A DNA stretch of 48,794 nucleotides, from NCBI GenBank assembly GCA_002360455.1, contig DEQQ01000083.1:1-48794 (forward strand). Reading direction: 5' to 3'. The position numbers and the translations under genes are program-made. Of this stretch, positions 1 through 10,012 are shown one piece after another (positions within the stretch are counted from its first letter, which is position 1; each line of letters opens with the position of its first letter). Below the pieces are notes generated by a model. That model was not told the origin of the DNA. It saw nothing but the letters and a program-made list of their open reading frames with translations, and did not search any database. The stretch comes from Saprospiraceae bacterium UBA3362. Its GTDB lineage: Bacteria > Bacteroidota > Bacteroidia > Chitinophagales > Saprospiraceae.

Positions 1-2426
1 GCACAAGATCCTTGTGTTGCATTATCTCTATAAGTCAAGCTGTATGCTCCACAATTCTCTCTCACTGTCGGTGTACCTGTAATTGCAGGTGTCGTAGGTG
101 AGGTACAAGCTACTGTAATGTTTGCAGGGCATGTGATGATCGGTGCCAATTTATCCTCAATTGAGATATGACCCCAACATGAATTTCCTGTTGTAGGATC
201 GATTACTTTTACTTCATAATCTTTTCCGATATCTCTTGAGTCTACTTGCGCTCCTCTTCTTGTAGGCATTCTGTCGATCAATGCTCTTGTAGACCAATCG
301 CGAATTTCTACTACATAATTATCATAACAGCTGTATGGACCACCTTCCAATACATCATCTGCTCCGATAGTTGCAAAACAACTGTCGTTCAATGATACTC
401 GTAAGTTATCGTTACATGTTAACTGCTTAGTTGCGTTAGCAAATGCATTTACACACACATCAAATTGACATGTAGCCACGTTTCCACTTGCATCTGTAGC
501 CTCATAGCATATTCTTGTACATCCTACAGGGAAGAAACATCCAGGACCGTATGGAGCTCCACAGGTCTGTGTAATTCTTACTCTGTTTGATGTTGCTACG
601 GCATATCCTACCAATCCAATCCAGTTGGTATTTCCAAATCCGAATGATGAGTTTACGAATGGTGCAGTGAATAATCCTCCTGTATACGTTGCCCCGTTTA
701 CAGGTGTATTCACGTTTGCATCTCCGAATACTCCTGTTGTACAGTCTCCGAATATGGATAAATAAGCACTAGCTTGACCCGGTGCATGAATATATACACC
801 TCTGGTCTCCCCTGCTGCCATAGTCAAACATCCCAATTTGGTAGAGTCTACTAATATTGGTGAACATTTCTTCAATGTATCATATACTGTAGCCGTTACT
901 AAGTCGAAAGTATCTTTTGGTCCGTTAAATCCGGCTCTTCTTGCCACTCTTGAAGCACACAGGGTCCAAGCACTAGGTGTAGCTTGTACTGATGCGTGAC
1001 CTCCAGGGGTAGTCTTATAATAAATATTGTGTGTAACGTTTGCAAAAGACAACCAGCCCACTTCTTGTAAGTTAAGCTGTCCTCCTGAGGTATTCACCAA
1101 GTCAAACATTACTCCCCATGCTCCGGCTCCTCCTGAGATTTGCCATGCAGCATTAGTTCTACAGATATTCGTTACTCGGTTGATTGCTCCAAAGTATTGT
1201 CCGGCAGGACAGTTGTCCATTGCCATAAACACCGGAGCATCCCATGACACTTCACACTCTCCAGGACCTGCATTAAGCGTAATTGGCTTTGTAGGACAAG
1301 CTGGCATAAACGTTGGTGGTTCTGTATCTGCAATATTTACGATCTGTAATGATGTATCGAATGCACCACAACCTCTTGAAGATCTCCACAGGATGTATTT
1401 TACTCCCGGAGAAGTAAAGGTAATTCCTGCCGCAGGGCAGTTAACGAATTGAGGAGCTGTTAAGCAAGTAATAGTAGGAGTTGCACTGGTTTGTACAATA
1501 TAACTTACTTGCACTCCACCAGCGGCAGCTGTCACGTTAGTTCCCGCAGTACCACCGTTAAATGGAGACACTGTATTGGATGCTACCGGAGCAAGGCTAC
1601 CGGGAACAGTTGCAGGTGAAAATACCGGCGCAGGCACTGAACAAGCTACAGGAGCTGGAGAACAAGTACCAGGGGACAAAGGTGCTACTGTTACTGTTCT
1701 ATAAGTAGGTAATGTATCCGGCAATGCGAATGTCATTCCCCATGAGTTCATCTGACCTGTTTCACCAGACCAACCGTTTGTGAATACTAATGACCAGTCT
1801 CCACCGATATTGGTACCGGCAGGATTGAAGTCATGCATACAACACGCAGAATTAGTTGGTGGAGTTGCATTACATGATTGGCCAGAGCCTAAATGTGTCG
1901 CACTACCAACAGCGGCTGCCTTTATTTGATAAAAACCTGAAATTGCACCGGCTGAAGCAGGATACACTCTGGAGGCAGTATCGCAAAGCGTTACGTTGAT
2001 CGTATTACTGCTTGCACTGTTACCTACAGGGTTCATCAAGTTCAAATAAGCACCAGATGGACGACGCAGGTTAAGCTGGAAGTCTCCACCCCAAGAGGCA
2101 ATGGTAAAATTTAATTGCACGGCAGTTAATCTGTAGTTAGAAGGTCCTGTTCCACCGGTTAAGGTAGGGATTACCATTCTAAACTGTGTAGATTGTCCGG
2201 CAGTCGGTGTTCCAACAGCAGAACAAGGGACATCCCCTGCTGCTCCGGCACCAACCGGCGGAAGAATACATCCACCTGATTGGTTGATGTTGGGAGATGT
2301 TACGTCCCCGCACACCGTCTGGTTGGATGCACTTGAGAAGGTTAGTTCCTGTGCAAACAGGTGAGAAACACTCACCAACATGCACCAAACTAAACTTAGT
2401 TTGAATAAATTTTTAAATTCTTTCAT
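1..2426 (-). CDS. Giant secreted P-domain/HYR-domain surface protein (3' end outside window)
   Basis: The minus-strand frame opens at ATG 2426 and runs without a stop to the window edge (808 codons visible), so the C-terminus is missing. It begins MKEFKNLFKLSLVW and has a signal peptide ending near HLFAQ. Residues about 85-225 resemble a proprotein-convertase P domain, with FQLNLRRPSG followed by GGDWSLVFTNGWSGETGQMN and SWGMTF. Cys-rich HYR-like immunoglobulin-fold segments follow: DTEPPTFMPACP near residue 367, ATDASGNVATCQFDVCV near 642 and KLAPIITCPANITVAC near 753. Such proteins are usually very long, exported, and in Bacteroidota often end in a type IX secretion sorting domain, which cannot be seen here. 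The role is inferred to be adhesion or surface coat. It lies 36 nt downstream of a small secreted protein, probably in one transcript. The family call is firm; the exact function is unknown. Confidence 0.85.
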   Translation of the reverse strand, partial: MKEFKNLFKLSLVWCMLVSVSHLFAQELTFSSASNQTVCGDVTSPNINQSGGCILPPVGAGAAGDVPCSAVGTPTAGQSTQFRMVIPTLTGGTGPSNYRLTAVQLNFTIASWGGDFQLNLRRPSGAYLNLMNPVGNSASSNTINVTLCDTASRVYPASAGAISGFYQIKAAAVGSATHLGSGQSCNATPPTNSACCMHDFNPAGTNIGGDWSLVFTNGWSGETGQMNSWGMTFALPDTLPTYRTVTVAPLSPGTCSPAPVACSVPAPVFSPATVPGSLAPVASNTVSPFNGGTAGTNVTAAAGGVQVSYIVQTSATPTITCLTAPQFVNCPAAGITFTSPGVKYILWRSSRGCGAFDTSLQIVNIADTEPPTFMPACPTKPITLNAGPGECEVSWDAPVFMAMDNCPAGQYFGAINRVTNICRTNAAWQISGGAGAWGVMFDLVNTSGGQLNLQEVGWLSFANVTHNIYYKTTPGGHASVQATPSAWTLCASRVARRAGFNGPKDTFDLVTATVYDTLKKCSPILVDSTKLGCLTMAAGETRGVYIHAPGQASAYLSIFGDCTTGVFGDANVNTPVNGATYTGGLFTAPFVNSSFGFGNTNWIGLVGYAVATSNRVRITQTCGAPYGPGCFFPVGCTRICYEATDASGNVATCQFDVCVNAFANATKQLTCNDNLRVSLNDSCFATIGADDVLEGGPYSCYDNYVVEIRDWSTRALIDRMPTRRGAQVDSRDIGKDYEVKVIDPTTGNSCWGHISIEDKLAPIITCPANITVACTSPTTPAITGTPTVRENCGAYSLTYRDNATQGSC

Positions 2427-2462
2427 GAATTTTGAGTTTACTAGTTTTAATTAAAATGGGAA

Positions 2463-2897
2463 TTAAATTTTCACTGTATTGATCAAAGCTTGATATTCGC
2501 TCAAGCTTAAGATAGAACGTACTGTAGCATCTAAGTCAACTGTGTTTCCATTACGTACTATAAGGTGAGCAGTATTGTTGTTCACAAGGCTGCTTAAAAC
2601 TACACTTTCTGTATTCATGTTCTGGTCTTGGCGATTGTTCAATGCATCAATCACCGTGCTAAATAGGTCAATTTGTTTTTTCAGTTGAACATCAGCAGAA
2701 CCTCCTGTTTTGTAAAGAGTCTCTGTACTGTTCTTCTGAGCATACAATGCGTCGATTGCCTGTTGAACAGGCTTCAGAGGAGGTAGCTGAGTACTCACTT
2801 GAGCCTGAAGTTGCGAAGCAAAAAACATCACAACCATCATCAAGCAAAAACTCAACCCGTACTTTAGATTAGACAGCGTAAAATTTGTCTTTTTCAT
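2463..2897 (-). CDS. Small secreted protein of unknown function
   Basis: The 144-aa product begins MKKTNFTLSNLKYG and has a hydrophobic stretch ending FASQLQAQ, a typical cleavable signal peptide. The mature part (~110 aa) is rich in Gln, Asn and Leu, has no cysteine, and looks largely helical (LKPVQQAIDALYAQKNS, then DLFSTVIDALNNRQ). I do not recognise the family. It precedes the giant P-domain/HYR gene by 36 nt in the same direction, which suggests co-expression and perhaps an accessory role in export or assembly of that protein. That link is inferred from position only. Confidence 0.75.
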   Translation of the reverse strand: MKKTNFTLSNLKYGLSFCLMMVVMFFASQLQAQVSTQLPPLKPVQQAIDALYAQKNSTETLYKTGGSADVQLKKQIDLFSTVIDALNNRQDQNMNTESVVLSSLVNNNTAHLIVRNGNTVDLDATVRSILSLSEYQALINTVKI

Positions 2898-3520
2898 GAG
2901 ATTTAGTTTTGGTTAATAAATTTTATAAAACAATTTTTAATTACAAATACTATACAGTATGTAACCTACAGCTCGTTACTGTAAGTCCATAGAAAATTGC
3001 TCTGACTCAATTAAAGATTTACAATTATAAATTATTGAAAATCAATTAATTAAATACAAAACAAGATTAAATAAATTTAGACTTGGAAAACTAGAAGGAT
3101 TTGCTTCGTCCTTGGTAGAAGATCAAGTCTTGAGTTTGGCTCAATGCAAAAGCTACCTATTGCATTGAACCACAAAACTACACAGTACTTTAATATAAAT
3201 GCTAATAAAAAATAAATATTTTTTTTATACAGATGTATAATTATGATTATCAACATATTACCGCATATTTTTTCATTTTTATCTTGTACACTTCAGAAGA
3301 ATTGATAGGCTTAAATAAATTGAAAAACCGAAATTGCTTACCGAGATATTTCTCCAGGATTGAGATGACCCATTTTGAGGGCTAAAAATAAGCTCCTTAA
3401 GTTCCTCCAAGGTTTTCTCATAACGAAATTGGGTATAGTATTCCTTAAGACTTGACTAGTTATGATCGTTATAAATGACAACTAGTGCTCTCCGCAGGGA
3501 ACCTAAGCCCTAAAAAAACT
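2898..3520. other. Long divergent intergenic region
   Basis: About 620 bases of very AT-rich sequence separate the divergent small secreted gene and the propeller lipoprotein. No ORF here looks coding. It holds a perfect 9-bp inverted repeat at 3141-3149/3160-3168, described separately. On the minus strand a near-match to the Bacteroidota -7 element lies about 50 nt before the small secreted gene, but with one extra base between TA and TTTG. No tRNA or recognisable riboswitch was seen. Confidence 0.5.
3141..3168. repeat. Perfect 9-bp inverted repeat
   Basis: TCAATGCAA at 3141-3149 is complementary to TTGCATTGA at 3160-3168 across a 10-nt spacer. After one mismatch the outer bases GG and CC could also pair. 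Neither side has a T-tract, so it does not look like a terminator. It may be an operator or RNA hairpin in the divergent region; no function can be assigned. Confidence 0.4.
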
Positions 3521-3528
3521 TATCTTTG
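3521..3528 (+). promoter_or_regulatory. Putative Bacteroidota -7 promoter element (TATCTTTG)
   Basis: TATCTTTG matches the TAnnTTTG element of Bacteroidota primary-sigma promoters exactly and lies 28 nt before ATG 3557, leaving a short leader. No good TTTG element is present at the expected upstream distance. The position also argues that translation starts at 3557 and not at the in-frame ATG at 3485, which lies upstream of the element. Confidence 0.5.
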
Positions 3529-3556
3529 CTCAATTTTCCAGCCTATATTCAGAAAT

Positions 3557-6500
3557 ATGAAAAAACTGATCCTAAGCCTCTTGTGTTTTTTATGCATTGT
3601 TGCGTGCAAAGAATCTTCACCTAAGCTGAATAATGTAAGCTTATTCCAATTGGTTCCTGCCGAGGAATCCAAGCTTCAGTTTGTGAATTCCAATATCGAA
3701 GATGATCAATACAATTACTTGAACCACGAGGCCATCTACAATGGCGCCGGAGTAGGAATTCTTGATGTAAACAACGACGGATTACCGGACGTATTTATGG
3801 CCTCAAATCAAACGGATTGTAGATTGTTTTTAAATTCCGGAAATCTTCAATTCAAAGATATCAGTAAAGAAGCCAAAATTTCAGGAATGGGCCAATGGGT
3901 GGCAGGAGTAAGCATTGCAGATGTCAATGCAGATGGATGGGATGATATTTATCTCAGCTGCCATTTAAAAGATGATCCAAATCAAAGAAAAAATTTATTG
4001 TACATCAATCAAACCAATTCCACTTTCAAAGAGGAGGCCGAACAATATGGATTGGCAGATGCAGGATTTTCTATTCATACAGTTTTTTTTGATTATGATT
4101 TGGATGGTGATCTGGATGCCTTCATTTTGAACCAACCTCCAAATAATAACGAAGTAAGAAATTCACTCAAAGCTCCCGAAGAATTATTTTACAGTAGATT
4201 ATATGAAAATCAAAACAATCATTTTTCGGATGTGAGTCTAGCCAAAAATATTCGCTCAGTTGCCTACAGCCTCTCGGCTCAGGTGGCCGATTTGAACAAT
4301 GATGGCCGGCCTGATCTCTATCTGTGCAATGATTACAATTTGCCGGATGCATTATTTATAAATGAGCAATCCATTTTTAGAAATACAATTGCATCGAGTA
4401 TGAAACACATCAGTAATTTTTCTATGGGAGCAGATATTGCAGATTTAAATAATGATGGTTTTTTGGATATAGGAACCGCAGATATGGTATCCGAAGATCA
4501 TTATCGCAATAAAGCCAATATGAGTGGTATGAATCCAAAAAGATTTTGGGATCTCGTCTCCAAAGGAATGCACTATCAGTATATGTTCAACACAATACAG
4601 CTTAATCAAGGCAATGGGCTTTTTAGTGAAATTGCCCAGATGTGCGGAGTATCCAATACGGATTGGAGTTGGGCAGTATTATTTCAAGATTTTGACAATG
4701 ACGCAGATGAAGACATCTACATCACCAATGGATTGAAAAGAGATGTAAGAAATAAAGACTATGATCATTACAAGGAAGAGTTTCTTAAAAATAAATCCCT
4801 GTTAAAAAAAGATGAAAGCATACTCCATGCAACAGATTTATTGGATAAAGCTCCATCAGTTAAATTGAGTAATTATTTTTATTCAAATCTAGGGGATTTG
4901 AATTTTGTCAGCAATGCAAAAGATATAGGTCTTTCTCAACCCAGTTTTTCTAATGGTGCAGCTTATGCGGATTTAGATCTGGATGGAGATTTAGAAATGA
5001 TTGTCAATAATATAAATGATGGTGCTTTTTTATACAAAAATAACAGTACAGAATTGGGACGTCATTACCTAAGATTGAAGCTGACAAGTGAAACAAAAAA
5101 TAAAAAAAGTTTTGGAGCCAGAGCAATAGTGTATACTTCAAAAGGAGTTCAAATGAAAGAAGTAAATCCATACAGAGGTTATCTATCCAGTGTTGAGCCC
5201 ATTCTTCATTTCGGTATAGCAGAAGGCGCAACAATTGATTCGATAAAAATTAGATGGCTCAGTGGAAAAAGTATTACTCAGAAAAATATTAAAGTAAACC
5301 AGGTTTTGGAGATTAAAGAAAAAGAGGCCAAGAATACAAACACTCCACAAATTAAAATCAATAATGATCATCAGTTTACTGTAGAAGTTGAATTAGATCC
5401 TTCAAGTGCAAAAATGACTCATCAAGAAAATGAATATGATGATTATGCAAAAGAAGTTTTGATCCCTCATAAACTTTCTACTTTAGGTCCTGTCTCTGCA
5501 ACAGCGGATGTCAATGGCGATCAACTTGAAGATATCTTTATTGGAGGATCTGCCGGAAAACCGGGTCAACTATTTCTTCAACAAACTGATGGTAAATTTA
5601 TTTCCAGTGTTCAGTCTGTGTTTACACAATATTCAGCAAGTGAAGACAGTGATGCAATCTTCTGTGATGTAGATGGAGATCAAGACAAAGATCTGATCGT
5701 AGCCTCCGGCAGCAATGAATTCCCGGCAGGGTCAAAATTATACCAAGACAGATTGTATTTGAATGATGGTAAAGGAAATTTCAAAGACGGAACAGCAAAT
5801 TTACCTACCGAATCCATCAGTAGCGGTGTAGTCAAAGCATTTGATTTTGATGGTGATCATGATCTTGATCTTTTCATAGGAGGGCGTCAGACTCCAGGGA
5901 AATATGGCTTATCGACATCAAGCATGTTATGGGTCAATGAGAACGGAAAATTTACAGACAAAACCTTGCAGCTTTGCCCGGAATTGAAGTCTGATTTTGG
6001 AATGGTTTCTTGTGCAAATTACGTGGATTTAAACAGAGATGGTAGTTTGGATTTGATCGTTGCAGGAGAATGGATGCCTTTACAAATTTTAATCAATGAT
6101 GGGAAAGGACATTTTAAAAATGAAAGTAAAAAATGGGGAACAGATAGTCTTAGAGGTTGGTGGAACACAATTTACTCTGCAGATATAGATCAAGACGGAG
6201 ATGCAGATTTAATTGCAGGAAATGTAGGTCGAAATATAAAATTTAAAGCTTCTCAAGAAAAACCGTTTTATGTTTATTTAAATGATTTTGATCAAAATGG
6301 GACTTGGGACACGTATTTGGGTTCTTATGACAAGGACGGTAAATTATATCCTGTTAGGGGAAGACAATGCAGCAGTGAACAAATGCCGTTTGTTAAAGAA
6401 AAATTTAAAAACTATGAGAGCTTCGCCAAGGCTACTTTAACGGAGGTGTTGGAAGGAAAAATGGACGGAGCCATTATAAAAAATGCCACTGAGTTTAGAA

Positions 6501-6859
6501 GTGGAATTTTTATCAATGAATCCAAAACCCAACTTAAATTTCAAGCTTTCCCAAATACGGCTCAAATTGCTCCTATTTATGATTTTGTCTTGCACGATTT
6601 TAATAAGGATGGAAAAATAGATATTGCTTATTGCGGAAATTATTATAATCGTGAAGTTGAAACCACCAGAAGTGATGCTGGTGTGGGTGGAATTTTATTA
6701 CAAGATTCCAACATTCAATTTAAACAAGTTCCAAGCTTCAATACAGGATTTGCACTGGACCGTGATGCAAGAAAAATGAAGCTGATTAAAATCAAAGACA
6801 AAGAAATGATCATTACGTTCAACAATAACGGTGAGGTGCAAATTAATTTAATTCAATAA
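3557..6859 (+). CDS. Double beta-propeller surface lipoprotein (FG-GAP/VCBS + ASPIC/UnbV)
   Basis: The start at 3557 gives 1100 aa beginning MKKLILSLLCFLCIVAC, a lipoprotein signal with lipobox cysteine. The longer frame from 3485 adds 24 residues that hide this signal. The first half has seven DxDxDG-type Ca-binding loops (DVNNDGLPD, DVNADGWDD, DYDLDGDLD and so on) and is probably a seven-bladed propeller. An ASPIC/UnbV domain follows at about residues 518-585 (YRGYLSSVEPILHFGI), then about six further loops. A conserved block RGRQCSSEQMPF sits in the second half. It is a clear paralogue of the three lipoproteins at 10005-19944 but stands alone on the opposite strand with its own promoter. 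It is likely surface-exposed and Ca-stabilised; binding partner or substrate is unknown. Confidence 0.9.
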   Translation: MKKLILSLLCFLCIVACKESSPKLNNVSLFQLVPAEESKLQFVNSNIEDDQYNYLNHEAIYNGAGVGILDVNNDGLPDVFMASNQTDCRLFLNSGNLQFKDISKEAKISGMGQWVAGVSIADVNADGWDDIYLSCHLKDDPNQRKNLLYINQTNSTFKEEAEQYGLADAGFSIHTVFFDYDLDGDLDAFILNQPPNNNEVRNSLKAPEELFYSRLYENQNNHFSDVSLAKNIRSVAYSLSAQVADLNNDGRPDLYLCNDYNLPDALFINEQSIFRNTIASSMKHISNFSMGADIADLNNDGFLDIGTADMVSEDHYRNKANMSGMNPKRFWDLVSKGMHYQYMFNTIQLNQGNGLFSEIAQMCGVSNTDWSWAVLFQDFDNDADEDIYITNGLKRDVRNKDYDHYKEEFLKNKSLLKKDESILHATDLLDKAPSVKLSNYFYSNLGDLNFVSNAKDIGLSQPSFSNGAAYADLDLDGDLEMIVNNINDGAFLYKNNSTELGRHYLRLKLTSETKNKKSFGARAIVYTSKGVQMKEVNPYRGYLSSVEPILHFGIAEGATIDSIKIRWLSGKSITQKNIKVNQVLEIKEKEAKNTNTPQIKINNDHQFTVEVELDPSSAKMTHQENEYDDYAKEVLIPHKLSTLGPVSATADVNGDQLEDIFIGGSAGKPGQLFLQQTDGKFISSVQSVFTQYSASEDSDAIFCDVDGDQDKDLIVASGSNEFPAGSKLYQDRLYLNDGKGNFKDGTANLPTESISSGVVKAFDFDGDHDLDLFIGGRQTPGKYGLSTSSMLWVNENGKFTDKTLQLCPELKSDFGMVSCANYVDLNRDGSLDLIVAGEWMPLQILINDGKGHFKNESKKWGTDSLRGWWNTIYSADIDQDGDADLIAGNVGRNIKFKASQEKPFYVYLNDFDQNGTWDTYLGSYDKDGKLYPVRGRQCSSEQMPFVKEKFKNYESFAKATLTEVLEGKMDGAIIKNATEFRSGIFINESKTQLKFQAFPNTAQIAPIYDFVLHDFNKDGKIDIAYCGNYYNREVETTRSDAGVGGILLQDSNIQFKQVPSFNTGFALDRDARKMKLIKIKDKEMIITFNNNGEVQINLIQ

Positions 6860-6873
6860 ATCATTTTTTGAAT

Positions 6874-7773
6874 TTAGTAGTCTGATCTTTTTGTAGGAAT
6901 AACATCAAGAATTTGCATATAAACCATTAGATTGGTATTAGGCGGAACGATGCCATCACCATCCGACAAATACGCCATACTGCTGGGAATAAATGCATAA
7001 AATTCATCTCCGACAGTGGATTGATCCAAAAGATACTCAATCCCTGCTATTGTCGCTCTAGAATAAGGGATAATTTGATCAGGATTCAAATTTGCAAAGG
7101 TTGAAGCAAGATAAGAATTATCTTCAAACATGGTGACAAGTTCGAAACGTACAATATTACTTGGACCGACTTTCTTGCCCTTTCCTTCGACCAATTTTTT
7201 AATGTAAACACCATTTTTCATTTCAGCCATCAAGGAAAATTTTTTGGATTGAAATTCCTTTATGAAGTTGGTCAAAGAATCTCTGATAGTCTGTTTGCGA
7301 CTAATCCTAAAAGCGTAAGTTATTGAGTCTAATTTGCTTTTTTCTATCATATAAGCTTCACTGGAACCCGGCTTTCCTATAGAATCAACTTTTATCGTCA
7401 TCAAAAAACTCTTTCCTTTTGTATCCGGTCTCATTTTATAAGTAAATGAATCAATAAGCTGATAGGTAGAAACACTATCACCGGAAGACAGCATGCTGAT
7501 GACATCCATGGCGAGATTATCCTTTGTAATTTCATCACTCTTCAACATAGTAAAAGGAACAATCATTCTCTTTGCCGCCGTTGTAAGTTCAAGACTGTCG
7601 TCTAACCAGCGTTGCAAGGAACAAAAGGCTACTTCACCTTCTTGAATTACAGGGCCAGGGACATCTTTATGCATAAAGAATTTATTACCTCTTTTTGTCT
7701 TCCTCTCTATGCCATCCGATGTACATGAATTGAAAATGAGTATCAAGCCTAAAAAACAAAATATCTTGTTCAT
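6874..7773 (-). CDS. FKBP-type peptidyl-prolyl cis-trans isomerase lipoprotein
   Basis: The 299-aa product begins MNKIFCFLGLILIFNSC, a lipobox signal, so it is anchored by lipid in the envelope. The C-terminal ~110 residues have the FKBP pattern: VEGKGKKVGPSNIVRF at the start of the fold, then VGDEFYAFIPSSMAYLSDGD and VPPNTNLMVYMQILDV, matching the Ala-Tyr and Ile/Val-Pro-Pro-Asn landmarks. The central region is probably a dimerisation or chaperone segment as in other two-domain FKBPs; this is inferred. It is the last gene of the propeller operon, 13 nt after the CRTAC1-type gene, and may help fold those exported proteins. Isomerase activity is not proven by sequence, since several aromatic pocket residues are hard to align by eye. 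Confidence 0.8.
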   Translation of the reverse strand: MNKIFCFLGLILIFNSCTSDGIERKTKRGNKFFMHKDVPGPVIQEGEVAFCSLQRWLDDSLELTTAAKRMIVPFTMLKSDEITKDNLAMDVISMLSSGDSVSTYQLIDSFTYKMRPDTKGKSFLMTIKVDSIGKPGSSEAYMIEKSKLDSITYAFRISRKQTIRDSLTNFIKEFQSKKFSLMAEMKNGVYIKKLVEGKGKKVGPSNIVRFELVTMFEDNSYLASTFANLNPDQIIPYSRATIAGIEYLLDQSTVGDEFYAFIPSSMAYLSDGDGIVPPNTNLMVYMQILDVIPTKRSDY

Positions 7774-7786
7774 GTTTAATTATTTA

Positions 7787-10012
7787 TTAATGAATATGCG
7801 AATGCTCGCCCGAATTCTTTGCCCAACTAAAAATTTGACAAGGAATTACTCTAACATCGTTTGATTCTGAAAGTTCGTAAAATTGATTTAATTTTAGTCC
7901 ATCATACTTAATCCATTGATTTTTAATGGGCCAAAATACCTCACAAGAAATCAATTGAGATCCTTGCTCAAATCCAAAATGAGCAACGTAAGGATTGCTC
8001 CCAAAACTGCTCCCATGCGACATCTGTCTATGAAAAGTTTTTTCTTCTCCTTTAGCATTTTTTATTTTCAGTTTTATCCGAGAACCTATCCCTTGTCTAT
8101 TGTTTTGTTCTCCTTTGAGACGGACAGATACAAACACATTATTTTGATGCGGATTTTCAAAAAATGCATTCGGAAATCGATCACCTTCATAAGCTCCACC
8201 CATCACAGCATAAATATCCTGATCTCCGTCACAATCAAAATCCGCAAACGAAATTCCATGACCTTTTTGTAAATGCGCAAATCCTCCAGAATAACTAATA
8301 TCTTTTAGGTCTGTTCCTCCTTTATTCAAAAACATTTTATTCGGAATAATCGACTCCAAATTGGGTTCCCCTGTACCCAAATAAATATCTTCAAATCCAT
8401 CGTTGTCCAGATCTCCAAAACCACAGCCCATAGGAAACAATGGCGTATTGAGATCAGTCTCTGATGCAATGTCCTTAAAGCTGTTATTTTTTTGATTAAT
8501 ATACAAACCGGGAATTTCTGATCTGAACTTCTTGTTTAATGCCGCAAGAGCAAACTCCTCTCCCGTATAGCCAAATAAAGAGGTGTTGTATGCATTAACA
8601 TAAATATCCAACCAGCCATCATTATTGAAATCAAACATCCAACATGCAAAACTTTCTTTTGGTTTCAAAACTCCTGCATTCAAAGAAATATCTTCAAACT
8701 TGGGAATTCCGTCGGATTGATTTCCAAGATTCAGAAACAACATATTGTAATCATTGAGTCTAGAAATATAAAGATCCATCCAACCATCATTATTGATATC
8801 TCCTGCACAGATGCCTTTGATCAAGGATGCAAAATCTAATCCTGTTTTTAGAACTTCATTTTTGTATTTTCCATTTTTTTGGTTGATGTAAAATTCTATT
8901 TTTCTATCCTCCCCCGGCTTACTCTCATTGCCGATAACTAAATCCAGCCAGCCATCATTATTGAAATCTGCAAATACTGCTGCTTGAGAAGGATGAACAG
9001 CAAATATTCCTGATTCTATTGTTACATCCGTAAATGTATTATCACCGTTGTTCTTATATAAAGAATTAGGTAATCCCTGTCCAAACAACCATGCCCCTCT
9101 CATGACTAAAAAGTCCATCCAACCATCATTATTGTAATCCGCCTGCACCACATGCAATCCGCCCATCTGCCCTTTTAATCCGGCTTTTTCTGTCCAAGGA
9201 CTAAACTTGCCGCTATGATCATTATGAAGATACTGAATGCTCTCTTTGCTCGCCCAGCCCGTTGCAATAATATCCAAATAGCCGTCATTGTCAAAATCTT
9301 CTACACATACTCCTCCCGCAGATTCGTTTATTGCAGTTTGATTCTCTAAAGAAATATTTTGAAATTTTGGAAATGCAGTTTCATTTTTAAATTTGGAAAC
9401 AGGTAAAAGAAATTTTTTCGGTACTCCTTCGGGATAAGTTCCCAATGTCATGTGAGCAATATTCAATAGCCATATAAATGTATGATCATTGGGATAAAGC
9501 TCCAACAGTTTTGTATAAAGTTCTATGGCAAGTTCAGAACCTGTTTTTACCTTGTGCTGAGCATCTTTATGAAAAGGCATTAAACATGACTCTGCATTGT
9601 GATATTGCTGACAATTATCTTTTTCTCCCAATCTTATCGCTGCTATCGCCTTCATACGATTTAAAACAGAATCTAACTTGGGATTGAGTTGATTCATTCT
9701 CTTTAAATCATTGATTACCTGATCCAATAACTGAATACCTTGATCCGGGTAATTCATAAAGGTCATCTGATTGGCATAATAAATTTTTGCATCCAATTGA
9801 TTTGGATTTGCTTGAAGCTGGGATGCAAATTGATCCATCAAATAACTGTTTGAGCTTGGCATCGATCTGTAAATCGATGTTTTTTTAATGGAATCAATTG
9901 TATTCTGAACAGAATACTTTGCCTTTTGGGATTGCTTTGTTTTACAAGCTGCAATGAGGAAAATAAATGCTATGACTTGGCAAAAACGAAAAGAACCTGC
10001 TACCTTAATCAT
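7787..10012 (-). CDS. CRTAC1-family lipoprotein (FG-GAP repeats + ASPIC/UnbV)
   Basis: I chose ATG 10012 (741 aa), not the upstream in-frame start at 10066, because it gives the lipoprotein signal MIKVAGSFRFCQVIAFIFLI followed by AAC. It also overlaps the stop of the preceding gene by 8 nt, typical of translational coupling. Residues ~40-200 are helical and TPR-like (DAKIYYANQMTFMNYPDQGI). They are followed by seven Ca-loop motifs (DFDNDGYLD, DYNNDGWMD, DFNNDGWLD, DINNDGWMD, DFNNDGWLD, DLDNDGFED, DFDCDGDQD) and an ASPIC/UnbV domain from about 639 (GIGSRIKLKI, YVAHFGF). The protein therefore has one propeller, unlike its double-propeller neighbours. It ends in a His-rich GEHSHIH tail. It is likely surface-exposed; its function is unknown. 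Confidence 0.88.
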   Translation of the reverse strand: MIKVAGSFRFCQVIAFIFLIAACKTKQSQKAKYSVQNTIDSIKKTSIYRSMPSSNSYLMDQFASQLQANPNQLDAKIYYANQMTFMNYPDQGIQLLDQVINDLKRMNQLNPKLDSVLNRMKAIAAIRLGEKDNCQQYHNAESCLMPFHKDAQHKVKTGSELAIELYTKLLELYPNDHTFIWLLNIAHMTLGTYPEGVPKKFLLPVSKFKNETAFPKFQNISLENQTAINESAGGVCVEDFDNDGYLDIIATGWASKESIQYLHNDHSGKFSPWTEKAGLKGQMGGLHVVQADYNNDGWMDFLVMRGAWLFGQGLPNSLYKNNGDNTFTDVTIESGIFAVHPSQAAVFADFNNDGWLDLVIGNESKPGEDRKIEFYINQKNGKYKNEVLKTGLDFASLIKGICAGDINNDGWMDLYISRLNDYNMLFLNLGNQSDGIPKFEDISLNAGVLKPKESFACWMFDFNNDGWLDIYVNAYNTSLFGYTGEEFALAALNKKFRSEIPGLYINQKNNSFKDIASETDLNTPLFPMGCGFGDLDNDGFEDIYLGTGEPNLESIIPNKMFLNKGGTDLKDISYSGGFAHLQKGHGISFADFDCDGDQDIYAVMGGAYEGDRFPNAFFENPHQNNVFVSVRLKGEQNNRQGIGSRIKLKIKNAKGEEKTFHRQMSHGSSFGSNPYVAHFGFEQGSQLISCEVFWPIKNQWIKYDGLKLNQFYELSESNDVRVIPCQIFSWAKNSGEHSHIH

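Noticed and set aside
1027..1452. 141-codon plus-strand open frame inside the HYR gene
   Set aside because: It lies antisense to a long frame with clear P-domain and HYR motifs; its own translation has no recognisable features.
2179..2388. 69-codon minus-strand open frame
   Set aside because: Same strand but wrong frame relative to the true start at 2426; the real frame gives a signal peptide and continues for over 800 codons.
6850..6874. AATTCAA/TTGAATT hairpin between convergent genes as a terminator
   Set aside because: The 7-bp all-but-AT stem is weak and the U-run lies inside the loop side, so support is too thin.
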